In this document: in pieces, positions 27,046 through 36,546 of the stretch
Layout: the number at the start of each line of letters is the position of its first letter
Numbering within the stretch: the stretch's first letter is position 1
Source: JBCCJA01 sp039045975
Lineage (GTDB): Bacteria; Planctomycetota; Planctomycetia; Planctomycetales; Planctomycetaceae
Assembly: GCA_039045975.1 (NCBI GenBank)
Contig: JBCCJA010000001.1
Location: 186,001-250,000 of the forward strand
DNA: 64,000 bases
Direction of reading: 5' to 3'
The notes under the pieces: generated by a model
What the model was told of the DNA's origin: nothing
The model's database searches: none
The model's input: only the letters and a program-made list of their open reading frames with translations
Made by a program: the position numbers and the translations under genes

Positions 27046-28602
27046 ATGCTGTCCAAAATCCCGGCGGTGCTCGGCCTCCGTACGTCGTCTTCGGGTACGG
27101 CGCCGTCTGCCGTCGCTCGCACACTCTGTGTCGTCACGGCCTACACAACTCTCGCGGTCACCTGCGTGTCGGAAGCCGGGGAGGCGACGGGGGATTCTCG
27201 CCCCAACATCTTGATGATCGCCGTCGACGACTTGAATTATTGGTCGGGTCATTTGGGGACCAATCCGGACGTCAAGACCCCGAACATCGACCGGCTCGCC
27301 GCTTCCGGCGTTTCGTTCCGCCACGCCTACACGCCCGCCGCGATTTGCAACGCGACCCGCTGTGCCCTGCTGACCGGCATGCGGCCGAGCACAACGGGCG
27401 TTTATGCGAACGAAACCGACTGGCGGACCGTCGTGGGCGACGGGTATTCGCTGCCGGGTTGGCTCAGGGCCCACGGGTATCGGACCTACGGCGTCGGGAA
27501 GCTGTTCCACAAAACTCACATCATCCGCGAGTCGGATTGGGACGAGTACCCGCAGAAACCTCGCTACGAACTGCCGGCGGGTGAACCGACCTCCGAAGGA
27601 CGGACGACGAGGTACTCGCTCGGAGCGACGCGACGCGCGGACGGCAACAAGTTCTTGGAGAAGGGCTTGGAGATCGCCGAACTCGCCGGCGGCGACGACA
27701 AATCGAACGACTTTCACACCGCGATGTATGCCGCCGAACGCCTGCGCAGTCCTGGCGGAGAGCCGTTTTTTATCGGCTGCGGCATCTTCCGTCCGCACCT
27801 GCCGTGGAACGTGCCTCGGTTTTACTTCGAGATGTTCCCCGAGTCTTCGATCTCGACCGTCCCGTTTTTCGAAGACGACCTGATCGACCTGCCCGGTCGG
27901 CGGAACCGGCCCTCGCCCGAGTTCGTCCGCATCCGCGAATCGGACCAGTGGAAACGGGCTATCCGGGGCTATCTGGCCTCGGTCGCGTACGCCGACCGGC
28001 AGGTCGGCCGCGTCCTCGACGCGCTCGAAGCCTCCCCGCACCGTGACGACACGATCGTCGTGCTATGGGGCGACCACGGCTGGCAGTTAGGCGAGAAACA
28101 TCGGTTTCGCAAGTTCGCACTCTGGGAGGAGGCATGTCGCACGACGTTCGTCTGGCGTGTGCCCGGCGTGACACCGGGCGGGAAGATCGTCGACGGGCCG
28201 GCCGACGTTCAAGGACTCTGGCGGACACTCGCCGAACTCATCGACGTGCCGGCGCCGCCGCACGTCGAAGGCCCGAGTCTGGTCCGCGTCCTAGAACACC
28301 CCGACGACGACCGGAGCGAGACGGCCGTCGTCACGACCCAGGGATTTAATAATCATGCCGTCCGCCTCGGCGACTATCGGTTCATTCGCTACGCCAGCGG
28401 CGCGGAAGAACTGTATGACCACGGCGACGACCCCCACGAATGGCACAACTTGCTTTATCGGGCGAAGGGATCGGCCGAGATCGAAGACGAGATCATCGCG
28501 ATCCGTGACCGGATGGCGGTTGACCTGCCGCAGCTGAATCGGTCCCCGGAGGAAGGAAGACAGATTTACGGCGGCACGCCGAGCCCTGCGAAATCCGAGT
28601 GA
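27046..28602 (+). CDS. Secreted family S1 sulfatase with CNATR motif
   Basis: Started at the ATG at 27046 the protein has 518 residues with a long signal region ending near CVSEAGEA; an in-frame start at 26989 would add 19 basic residues. It contains VDDLNYWSGHL, the modification motif C101-NATR (Ala in place of Pro, Thr in place of Ser), GCGIFRPHLPWNVP and LWGDHGWQLGEKHRFRKFALWEE. These match the iduronate-2-sulfatase/choline-sulfatase-like branch common in planctomycetes. It follows another sulfatase by 130 bases. Confidence 0.9.
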   Translation: MLSKIPAVLGLRTSSSGTAPSAVARTLCVVTAYTTLAVTCVSEAGEATGDSRPNILMIAVDDLNYWSGHLGTNPDVKTPNIDRLAASGVSFRHAYTPAAICNATRCALLTGMRPSTTGVYANETDWRTVVGDGYSLPGWLRAHGYRTYGVGKLFHKTHIIRESDWDEYPQKPRYELPAGEPTSEGRTTRYSLGATRRADGNKFLEKGLEIAELAGGDDKSNDFHTAMYAAERLRSPGGEPFFIGCGIFRPHLPWNVPRFYFEMFPESSISTVPFFEDDLIDLPGRRNRPSPEFVRIRESDQWKRAIRGYLASVAYADRQVGRVLDALEASPHRDDTIVVLWGDHGWQLGEKHRFRKFALWEEACRTTFVWRVPGVTPGGKIVDGPADVQGLWRTLAELIDVPAPPHVEGPSLVRVLEHPDDDRSETAVVTTQGFNNHAVRLGDYRFIRYASGAEELYDHGDDPHEWHNLLYRAKGSAEIEDEIIAIRDRMAVDLPQLNRSPEEGRQIYGGTPSPAKSE

Positions 28603-28728
28603 TCCCGCCCGCTGATCGACGGCACGATTCGCGTCGTCTGTCGGGTCATATCGAGCCCGCGAAACGTGCCGACGTCCCGTCGACATCGAAATTCTAAGAA
28701 TCGCTGAAACCGGGAGGCAGGCATCACC

Positions 28729-29826
28729 GTGGTGCGACTTAAATATCTTCGAGACGGTTCGACGCTTTTCGTCCGACTCGTGACCACAACGCTGCTGGCC
28801 GCGGGCGGGGCGGGTCCCGCGAACGGCGAAGAGCGTCCGAAGACGTGGATCATCACCGACCTGTCCGACAAGACGCTCCCCGGGCCGAACAAGGAGGGCA
28901 CCCTCAACGACCCCGACGACCACTCCGCGATGGCCGGATACCTGTTGATGGCGAACGAATTCGACACCTTGGGGATCGTCGTAGCGAGCACGCACCGGGC
29001 GGCACACGCGTCCACGCCGGATCAATTGCGCTGGGCCGACGGCTATTTTGGCGAGGCGTTTCGAGCCGAACTGGCCAATCTGAACGATGCAATCGGCGGC
29101 TTCGCCGAACACCTCCCGATCTATCAATCCGCGATCAAGAGCACGTCCGAGCGATACAGCACGCGGCGCAACTATTTCTCACTGCAGAAATATGAATCGA
29201 TCGCACGCCTCCGAGACGCCGCGGAGTCGCTCACCGACGGAGACCTGCTGAATGTGCTCTGCTGGGGCTCGCTGACGGAGCCGGCGATCTTTGTGAATCA
29301 CTGCATCGCGACAGGGCGTACGGGGCTGCTTGCGAAGACGCGTTTCATCGCGCATTGGACGAACTCGTCGCTATCCCAGGGGACGCCGCGTCATCCGGAA
29401 CGTGTCGCGAATTGCCGCGAAGACGCGAAGGCGTGCGCCTATCTCAAGCGACAGGCCGCAGCGGGCCTGATCGACTACCGCGAATGCGGTGCGATCGGGC
29501 AGTCGGCCATCGTCCGGTGTGCGCCGGACGGGGCGGACTATTACGAAGAGTTCAAAGTCGGTCGGTTGGGCACGCTGTTCGTGACGGGGAAGTTCGCCCA
29601 CGGTCGGGTCGACCACTCCGACGCCGCGACGTACTGGGTGCTGTTGCCCGGTTACGGCGTGTACGTGGACGATATCGCGGCCGACGGCTCCAACGCTCCC
29701 GAACGCGAAAACGCCAACCGCGAAGCGTTTTGCCGGGCCTCGGGCGAGATCCACGACGAACTCCGTCGTCGCGCGATCCTCGCGGCGGGACGTCCGACGC
29801 GGCGAACGACCGACCTCGAGAATTGA
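28729..29826 (+). CDS. Secreted DUF1593-like (nucleoside hydrolase-like) protein
   Basis: A 365-residue protein starting at tandem GTG codons with GGGAGG about 10 bases upstream. After a signal peptide (LFVRLVTTTLLAAGGAGPANG) it shows WIITDLSDKTLPG, NDPDDHSAMAGYLLMANEFDTLGIVVAST and LCWGSLTEPAIFVNHC, the pattern of the DUF1593 N-terminal domain, which has a nucleoside-hydrolase fold with an Asp-rich calcium site. Members occur in polysaccharide loci and some are proposed glycoside hydrolases. It sits between sulfatase and GH43-like genes. The usual C-terminal Ig-like half of longer DUF1593 proteins seems absent. Function is unproven. Confidence 0.7.
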   Translation: MVRLKYLRDGSTLFVRLVTTTLLAAGGAGPANGEERPKTWIITDLSDKTLPGPNKEGTLNDPDDHSAMAGYLLMANEFDTLGIVVASTHRAAHASTPDQLRWADGYFGEAFRAELANLNDAIGGFAEHLPIYQSAIKSTSERYSTRRNYFSLQKYESIARLRDAAESLTDGDLLNVLCWGSLTEPAIFVNHCIATGRTGLLAKTRFIAHWTNSSLSQGTPRHPERVANCREDAKACAYLKRQAAAGLIDYRECGAIGQSAIVRCAPDGADYYEEFKVGRLGTLFVTGKFAHGRVDHSDAATYWVLLPGYGVYVDDIAADGSNAPERENANREAFCRASGEIHDELRRRAILAAGRPTRRTTDLEN

Positions 29827-30169
29827 GACACGGACTCACCACCGAAAGGCAGGCTACCCCTCTCACGTGTCGAGACAAACGAAACATGCGGGCCGGGTTC
29901 ACGCATTGCGGTCGTACGACATCGTCGGCCATCGGGATCGGATGGGTTAACACCGACCCGACGGCAGACGAGACGGCCTCACTACGGCAACGCAACACAC
30001 GAAAAACATCCCTAAAACTTTACTCGAAGCGAAGACGTCCCCTCTATCAGCGTAGTCACGGCTAGTTTCATCTTTGGGGCGATCAACCTCGCCGAGTCCG
30101 AATGCGGCGAAGAGAGAACAGGCCGGTGCGACTGTCACTATGCAATTTAAATTTGACCAAGGTGTGTAT

Positions 30170-33169
30170 ATGCAAAACACAGTCCCGCAATCTCGCCGCG
30201 ACCGACGAACTAACGTGAACAGATTCGCAAGAAAGTCACATCACAAGACCAGCGTCATCCGATTACTCGTCGCCGCGGCGCTGACGATCGTGTTCGGCGG
30301 CGGTGCGTCGGCGGAAGTGCCGCCGAACAATCCGTTGCGACTGGGCCGGACCGATTTCTACGGGGCCGACCCTTCGGTCGCCGTCTCCGCCGACGGACGG
30401 CTATTCCTGTTCCCGACGACCGACAGCCACGACTGGAACAAGCAGTTCGGTTGGTCGTGCTACTCGACGACGGACCTCGTCGACTGGACCTCGCACGGCG
30501 TCGTATTCTCGGCCGAGAGTTCGGCCTGGGGCACGCACAAGGCGTGGGCGCCCGACATCATCCGTAAAGACGACCGGTACTACCTCTTTTATTATTTCAA
30601 CAACGGCGGCAGCAACAGGGGCGGCGTCGGGGTGGCCGCGTCGGACACACCCGAGGGTCCGTACGAGGAACTCACGCCGACACGCTTGTGCGGCGGGCAC
30701 GACCCCGCGGTCTTCGCCGACGACGACGGCCACGTCTGGCTTTATTTGCAGGACCGCGTCTACGAGATGAACGACGACATGACGTCGTTCGCCTCCGGCC
30801 CCCACGACGTCGGGCTCGACTACAAGCCCGACGTATTCGAGGCGGCTTACGTCTTCAAACGCGGGGACACTTACTACTTCACGATCGCGAAAGACTGGAA
30901 CAATATCATCTATTATACGGGTGACTCGCCCCGGGGTCCGTTTGAGTATCGCGGCGAGATTATGCGGCCGTACGGCGGCAACAACCATCACTCCGTAGTC
31001 GAATACGGCGGGCGTTGGATTCTATTTTATCACGAATGGCTAAAGGGCGACCCGGAACACCAGCGTCGGCTCCGGGCGGAGTATCTGACCTTCAACGACG
31101 ACGGATCGATCGACCTCGTCGAACCGACGGACGCCGGTGTTACGCTCGCGGCCGCCGACACGCGGACGCCGGAAGGGGACGAGGCCGGGTCCGACACCCG
31201 CGAAGTGAAGTACCTTCTGGGCGACGAATGGATGAGGGACCCGTTCATCTCGCTGGAGGACGACGGCCGTTACTACATGACCGGCACCCGGCTGAGCCAT
31301 ACGACCGGCGGCGTCCAAGGCATTGAAGTCTGGGTGAGTGAGAACCTCGACGACTGGGCGCCGGCGGGCGTGCCCTGGACTTTCGACAATTCGCGTTGGA
31401 TCCGCTCGGTTTCTCCGCCGAAAGGCAGAACCCGCAAAGACTTCTGGCTGTGGGCCCCGGAACTGACGAAACTCGCCGACGGACGTTGGATCGGCGTCCA
31501 TACGACGAACCGTCGCCGGGCCAATCTGATCGTCTCCGACGGTGAGACGCTGGAAGCGACGTGGTCCGAGCCGATGGGGGAGGCGTTCGGCCATCGGCAC
31601 GACCCCTCCGTATTCACCGATACCGACGGTTCGCGCTGGCTCGTGTGGGGCTGTGCGGCGATCCAAAAACTTAACGACGATCTGACCGGCTTCGACGGGT
31701 CCGTGCGACGGATCGGTCCGTCGGACCGCAAGCTCGGCCACGAGGGCTGCGTGATCCGACGGATCGGCAAGAAGTATGTCCTGTTCGGCACCGCGTGGAG
31801 TACGGACCGGCTCCGGGACGGTACTTATAATTTGTATTACTGCGTGGCCGACGAGTTGACCGGCCCCTACGGCCCGCGGCGGTTCGCCGGACGGTTTTGC
31901 GGCCACGGCACGCCGTTTGAGGATAAGAACGGTTCGTGGTGGACCACGGCGTTTCTTAACGGCCGTTTCGAGACGGATCTTATGAAAGGGCAGGCGATAT
32001 GCGACCGCGGCGAGGCATGGACGGTCAATCCGAAAGGAATGACGCTGGTCCCGCTCGACGTGACGGTCGCAGAAGACGGGGACGTGACGATCCGTGCGAC
32101 CCCGGAGCCGTACGCGTCCCCCGGCCCCGAAGAGGTCCAAGCGTTCGATCTCGTCGACGCCTCCGAAGCGCCGACGCCTCGCGAGCGGACCTCCGCCGCG
32201 GAGCGCAAGGCCTATCGGCTTTTCTCTGAAAACGTTCGCGACCCTTTCATCGCCCGCGGCCCCGGAGGCTCGTACTGCCTGACGGGGACGACGGCCGGCT
32301 CACACTGGGGGAAGACGGTCGGTGTTAACGTGTGGCGTTCCGATGACCTGCGCGACTGGGACGACCTCGGGTTTGTCTGGCTTCTCGATTCCGCGGGGGC
32401 TGAGCCTCGTTCATGGCACTGGGACCGGCCAGTCGTGGCGGGCGTACGGAACGGTCGGGCCGTCTGGGCGCCCGAACTGCACCACATCGACGGAACCTGG
32501 TGGGTCCCTCACAGCCTCAACGCCGGCGGCCACGGGCTGCTGCGGAGCGGTTCGGGCGATGTCGCCGGCCCGTATTATTCGCTGCCGGCGGTATCAAACA
32601 GAGGGATCGACCCGCACCTGTTCGTGGACGGGGGACAGGTTTACTACCTCTGGCAAAACGGAAACATCGTCGCGCTCGATGACTCGTTTCGGCCCGTCGG
32701 ATCACCCCGCACGATCGGGCCGGAGGGCAAACATCCGCTCGGCTATGAAGGCGTCGGACTGATCAAGGTCGGCACGAAATACGTTCTGTTCGCCTCCGGC
32801 CGTTACGGATACGAAACCGACGACAGTTACGACCTGTACTACTGCAGCGCCGACAGCCTCTACGGCCCGTACGGCCGCCGACGCGTGGCGGTTAAGCACG
32901 GCGGGCACGGGAACCTGTTCGTGGACGCCCGGGGCGATTGGTGGTGCACCGCGTTCGACCACGACTTTAACGACGGCGAAACCCGCTGGGCGCCGTGGAT
33001 CGTCCCGCTCGACATCTCCGAGACGGGCGAAGACCTGCGCATCTCCGTCCTCGACCCCCGCTTCCGCCCCACGGCCGAAGACCGACTCGAAGTCGCCTCG
33101 CTGAGTCGCAGCGGCCCTCCCGCCGAATGGAACGGTCGGAAGCCTTGGTGGCGACCGGACGGAAGCTGA
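30170..33169 (+). CDS. Secreted protein with three GH43-like beta-propeller domains
   Basis: From the ATG at 30170 (AAGGTG upstream) the protein has 999 residues. After a signal anchor (SVIRLLVAAALTIVFGGGASA), domain 1 (about 55-345) has GADPSV, GHDPAVF and PDVFEAAYVFK, which fit the GH43 base, modulator and acid. Domain 2 (about 355-650) has MRDPFI, RHDPSVF and GHEGCVIRRIGKKYV. Domain 3 (about 680-980) has VRDPFI, GIDPHLF and GYEGVGLIKVGTKYV. Domains 2 and 3 resemble each other and the first domain of the protein at 4204-6630 more than domain 1. GH43 covers arabinofuranosidases, arabinanases, xylosidases and galactosidases, fitting arabinose release. Upstream in-frame ATGs at 30074 and 30140 would only lengthen the N-terminus. 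Confidence 0.87.
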   Translation: MQNTVPQSRRDRRTNVNRFARKSHHKTSVIRLLVAAALTIVFGGGASAEVPPNNPLRLGRTDFYGADPSVAVSADGRLFLFPTTDSHDWNKQFGWSCYSTTDLVDWTSHGVVFSAESSAWGTHKAWAPDIIRKDDRYYLFYYFNNGGSNRGGVGVAASDTPEGPYEELTPTRLCGGHDPAVFADDDGHVWLYLQDRVYEMNDDMTSFASGPHDVGLDYKPDVFEAAYVFKRGDTYYFTIAKDWNNIIYYTGDSPRGPFEYRGEIMRPYGGNNHHSVVEYGGRWILFYHEWLKGDPEHQRRLRAEYLTFNDDGSIDLVEPTDAGVTLAAADTRTPEGDEAGSDTREVKYLLGDEWMRDPFISLEDDGRYYMTGTRLSHTTGGVQGIEVWVSENLDDWAPAGVPWTFDNSRWIRSVSPPKGRTRKDFWLWAPELTKLADGRWIGVHTTNRRRANLIVSDGETLEATWSEPMGEAFGHRHDPSVFTDTDGSRWLVWGCAAIQKLNDDLTGFDGSVRRIGPSDRKLGHEGCVIRRIGKKYVLFGTAWSTDRLRDGTYNLYYCVADELTGPYGPRRFAGRFCGHGTPFEDKNGSWWTTAFLNGRFETDLMKGQAICDRGEAWTVNPKGMTLVPLDVTVAEDGDVTIRATPEPYASPGPEEVQAFDLVDASEAPTPRERTSAAERKAYRLFSENVRDPFIARGPGGSYCLTGTTAGSHWGKTVGVNVWRSDDLRDWDDLGFVWLLDSAGAEPRSWHWDRPVVAGVRNGRAVWAPELHHIDGTWWVPHSLNAGGHGLLRSGSGDVAGPYYSLPAVSNRGIDPHLFVDGGQVYYLWQNGNIVALDDSFRPVGSPRTIGPEGKHPLGYEGVGLIKVGTKYVLFASGRYGYETDDSYDLYYCSADSLYGPYGRRRVAVKHGGHGNLFVDARGDWWCTAFDHDFNDGETRWAPWIVPLDISETGEDLRISVLDPRFRPTAEDRLEVASLSRSGPPAEWNGRKPWWRPDGS

Positions 33170-33280
33170 ATTGGCGACCGGTTTCTTCATAGAACAAAGG
33201 CAGTGCCGCGGCTCGTCACAGCCGTGCTCTCCGAAAACTGACGAACGTTCATCTTTACGACAACATATGAAAGTCAAAAA

Positions 33281-34873
33281 GTGAATTTTCTCCGAGCCCT
33301 TCTCGCAATCGGCTGCTGCTTCGTCACGGCTCAGCAAGTCACGGCCACCGACACGCGGCCGAACGTCGTCATCATCATGGCCGACGATATGGGTTATTCG
33401 GACCTCGCCTGCTATGGCGGCGAGATCGAGACGCCCGCCTTGGACGGCCTCGCTGCGAACGGGCTGCGCTTCACGCAGTTTTACAACACCGCACGGTGCT
33501 GCCCGACACGCGCCGCCCTGTTGACCGGTCTGCACCAGCACATGACCGGCATCGGTTACATGACCGAGACGCCGAAGGGGCCGCGTGACGACGACCGCCC
33601 TTCCTACCAAGGATTTTTAAATAAGCGCTGCGTGACGATCGCCGAGGTACTCCGCGAAGCCGGCTACAGCACCTACATGACCGGTAAATGGCACCTCGGC
33701 TATCACGGCGAAGAGAAATGGCCGTGCCAACGTGGGTTCGGCCGCTTCTACGGCTCGATCGCCGGAGCGACGAGCTATTTTCGACCGTCCGGCGAACGCG
33801 GCCTGACGCGCGACAACACGCCGCTTGACCCACCCGACGACCCCGACTTCTATACTACCGACGCCTTCACCGATGCGGCGATCGAATTTCTGGACGGGCA
33901 CGACGAAGACAGGCCGTTTTTCCTCTATTTGGCATACACGGCGCCTCATTGGCCGTTGCACGCCCGTGAGGAAGACATCCAGAAATATGTCGGCCGCTAC
34001 CGTCCGGTCGGCTGGGACAGGTTGCGGACGGAAAGGCTCGCGCGTCAGAAATCGCTCGGGATCGTCGCGGCGGACGTCGCGCTTCCCGACCGTGACGAGG
34101 GCGTCCGGCCTTGGGACGCGCTAACCGAATTACAAAAAGACCAGCTCGATTACCGCATGGCCGTCTACGCGGCGATGGTCGACCGCATGGATCAGAATAT
34201 CGGTCGTCTGATCGAACGGCTCGATTCGGCCGGTCGGATCGAAAACACGCTGATCTTCTTTTTGAGCGACAACGGGGGCTGCGCGGAACCTTATACCGAT
34301 CTAGGCGGACGTAAGTTTTCGGCCGTCAACGACCCCCGGACCGCCGGCAACGTGAGCTACGGGCAGGGTTGGGCGAACGCGAGCAATACGCCGTTCCGCA
34401 AGTTCAAAACGTTCAGCCACGAGGGCGGCATCGCGACGCCGCTCATCGTTCACTGGCCGAACGGACTGAAAGTCGGCCGGGGCACGGTCACGCACCTCCC
34501 GTCCCAACTCATCGACATCATGCCGACGGTTCTCGATGTGACCGGGGCGGAGTATCCCGAGACATTCGAGGACCAAGAAATCCATCCGCTCGAGGGCCTC
34601 AGCCTGTTGCCGCTGTTCGAGGAGCGAGACAGGCCTCAAGCCGAATGGATGTATTGGGAACACGCCGGCCATCGCGCCGTTCGGCACGGCATATTTAAAG
34701 CGATTTTACCGAAGGGAAAATCGGAGTGGCAGCTTTACGACCTGTCGGCGGACCGACAGGAGTCTTCGGATCTCGCGGACGAGATGCCCGCGCGGGCGGC
34801 GGAAATGGCCCGCCGCTGGCGCGCGTGGGCGGACTCTCACGGAGTCAGTTACCGACCCGTCGATGACGCTTGA
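33281..34873 (+). CDS. Secreted family S1 sulfatase, arylsulfatase-like
   Basis: The 530-residue protein starts with GTG and a signal peptide (FLRALLAIGCCFVTAQQVTA). It has MADDMGYSDLACYGGE, the motif C73-CPTR in ARCCPTRAALLTG, GKWHLGYHGEEKWPCQRGF and LSDNGGCAE, the standard arylsulfatase A-like set. SHEGGIATPLIVHWP and the C-terminal WQLYDLSADRQESSDLA are conserved in planctomycete arylsulfatases. The next sulfatase starts 56 bases after its stop, so the pair is likely one transcript. Confidence 0.94.
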   Translation: MNFLRALLAIGCCFVTAQQVTATDTRPNVVIIMADDMGYSDLACYGGEIETPALDGLAANGLRFTQFYNTARCCPTRAALLTGLHQHMTGIGYMTETPKGPRDDDRPSYQGFLNKRCVTIAEVLREAGYSTYMTGKWHLGYHGEEKWPCQRGFGRFYGSIAGATSYFRPSGERGLTRDNTPLDPPDDPDFYTTDAFTDAAIEFLDGHDEDRPFFLYLAYTAPHWPLHAREEDIQKYVGRYRPVGWDRLRTERLARQKSLGIVAADVALPDRDEGVRPWDALTELQKDQLDYRMAVYAAMVDRMDQNIGRLIERLDSAGRIENTLIFFLSDNGGCAEPYTDLGGRKFSAVNDPRTAGNVSYGQGWANASNTPFRKFKTFSHEGGIATPLIVHWPNGLKVGRGTVTHLPSQLIDIMPTVLDVTGAEYPETFEDQEIHPLEGLSLLPLFEERDRPQAEWMYWEHAGHRAVRHGIFKAILPKGKSEWQLYDLSADRQESSDLADEMPARAAEMARRWRAWADSHGVSYRPVDDA

Positions 34874-34929
34874 CCGATATCTCTCTCCTCCGACTCGCAT
34901 TCACGACCGACCCGCCCGGGAGTTGTTCG

Positions 34930-36342
34930 ATGACTTTCAATTTTCAGGCCACGGCCGCGGTCATCCTCGCGGCCTCATCACTCGCCGGGTCCGCCCGGGC
35001 CGGCGAACCGCGGCCTAACGTCGTGTTGATCATCACCGACGACCAGAACGACTATTTCGCGGGCGTGGACGGCCTGCGTGTCGAAACCCCGGCTTTCGAT
35101 CGACTCAAAGCCGAGGCGATCAACTTCACGCATGCGTATTGCGCCGCCCCGGTCTGCGGTCCGTCCCGCGCCGCGTTATTCTCGGGAGTCAGCCCGCACA
35201 AGACCGGGGTGTACTTTAACGGTGCCGACCCGTGGTTCGTTTCAACCCGCCTGCGGGCATGCGACCCGCTCCCGCAGGTCTTTCGGCAGAGCGGCTACGA
35301 AACGTGGGGCATGGGCAAGCTGTTCCACGCGAAGTTGCCGGACGAACGTGCGAAACTGCAATGGGACAACACCGCCCGTTCCGGCGGAGGGTTCGGCCCG
35401 TTCGCCGATCCCGAGCACCGCTTCAGCGGCAAGTTCTTTTCGGTGCAGGAGTGGGACGGCCCGGACGAAGACTTCCCCGATACACGCAATGCCGAAGCGG
35501 CCGTCTCGTTCCTGGAGTCCCGAAGCGCCGACGATCCCTTTTTCTTGGTCTACGGTCTCTGGCGTCCGCACAACCCATGGACGGCGCCGCGACGCTTCTT
35601 CGATCTTTACGAACCGGAAGCGATCAGGTTCCCGCCCTCAGGCTACGCGAGCGATGACCTCGACGACGTGCCCCCCGACGGCCGCCGACTGGCAGACATT
35701 TATCGTTCACGATGGAAGAACTTCGGCGACGGGAATCCCGAGGCCTGGCGTCGGATTCTACACGGCTACCTGGCCTGCACGTCGTTCGCCGACTGGAACG
35801 TCGGGCGTGTCCTCGACGCCCTCGATCGGACAGGGCATGCCGACGATACCCTCGTGATCGTCACGTCCGACAACGGCTACCACGTCGGCGAAAAACACCA
35901 CTATGGCAAGTCGACCCTCTGGGAGAAGTCGGCGAACGTCCCGCTCCTGGTGCGTCTGCCGGGGAAGACGCACGCTGGGCGTGTCAGCGAAGCCGCTGTT
36001 AGTCTGCTCGATGTCTTTCCGACTTTAATCAGTCAGTGCGGCCTTACAACGCCTGCCCAATCTCTCGACGGCTCCGACCTTTCCGAGCTACTGCTCGATC
36101 CCGCCCGGCCGTGGGAGAAGCCCGCGATCACGACCTACGGAGAGGGTCACTTTTCCATGAAAAGCGGTCCGTGGAGATATATTTCTTATCCCGACGGTTC
36201 CGAAGAGCTTTACGACCACCGGGCCGATCCGCACGAGTTCACGAACGTGGCTGCGGAACCGGAACACGCCGAACTGTTGGTTCGTTTTCGGCAGGCGGTG
36301 CCGTCCGTCTGGGCCGAATCCTGCGGAGGTCGTGCCGGCTGA
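34930..36342 (+). CDS. Secreted family S1 sulfatase, iduronate-2-sulfatase-like
   Basis: Started at the ATG at 34930, the 470-residue protein has a signal peptide (ATAAVILAASSLAGSARA), ITDDQNDYFAGVDGL and the formylglycine motif C76-GPSR in APVCGPSRAALFSG. GLWRPHNPW, TSDNGYHVGEKHHYGKSTLWEKS and ELYDHRADPHEFTNVA follow. An in-frame TTG at 34870 overlapping the previous gene would add 20 residues without improving the signal. It is the ninth and last sulfatase of the locus. Confidence 0.92.
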   Translation: MTFNFQATAAVILAASSLAGSARAGEPRPNVVLIITDDQNDYFAGVDGLRVETPAFDRLKAEAINFTHAYCAAPVCGPSRAALFSGVSPHKTGVYFNGADPWFVSTRLRACDPLPQVFRQSGYETWGMGKLFHAKLPDERAKLQWDNTARSGGGFGPFADPEHRFSGKFFSVQEWDGPDEDFPDTRNAEAAVSFLESRSADDPFFLVYGLWRPHNPWTAPRRFFDLYEPEAIRFPPSGYASDDLDDVPPDGRRLADIYRSRWKNFGDGNPEAWRRILHGYLACTSFADWNVGRVLDALDRTGHADDTLVIVTSDNGYHVGEKHHYGKSTLWEKSANVPLLVRLPGKTHAGRVSEAAVSLLDVFPTLISQCGLTTPAQSLDGSDLSELLLDPARPWEKPAITTYGEGHFSMKSGPWRYISYPDGSEELYDHRADPHEFTNVAAEPEHAELLVRFRQAVPSVWAESCGGRAG

Positions 36343-36546
36343 CCCCCGAGCACAAAAGCGGCGGAGACCGCGCGGGAGACGCGACCGTCCAAGATTTTCG
36401 ACGTACACGGGATAACCGAGATCGGCCGACCGGTTTCGCTTAGATACAAAATCACCCGAAGATCGAGACCGGCAACGGCATATCCACCCGTCGACATATT
36501 AATTATCGGCCAATTTCTGGTCCGAAGTTGTTAAGCATTCAGATTC

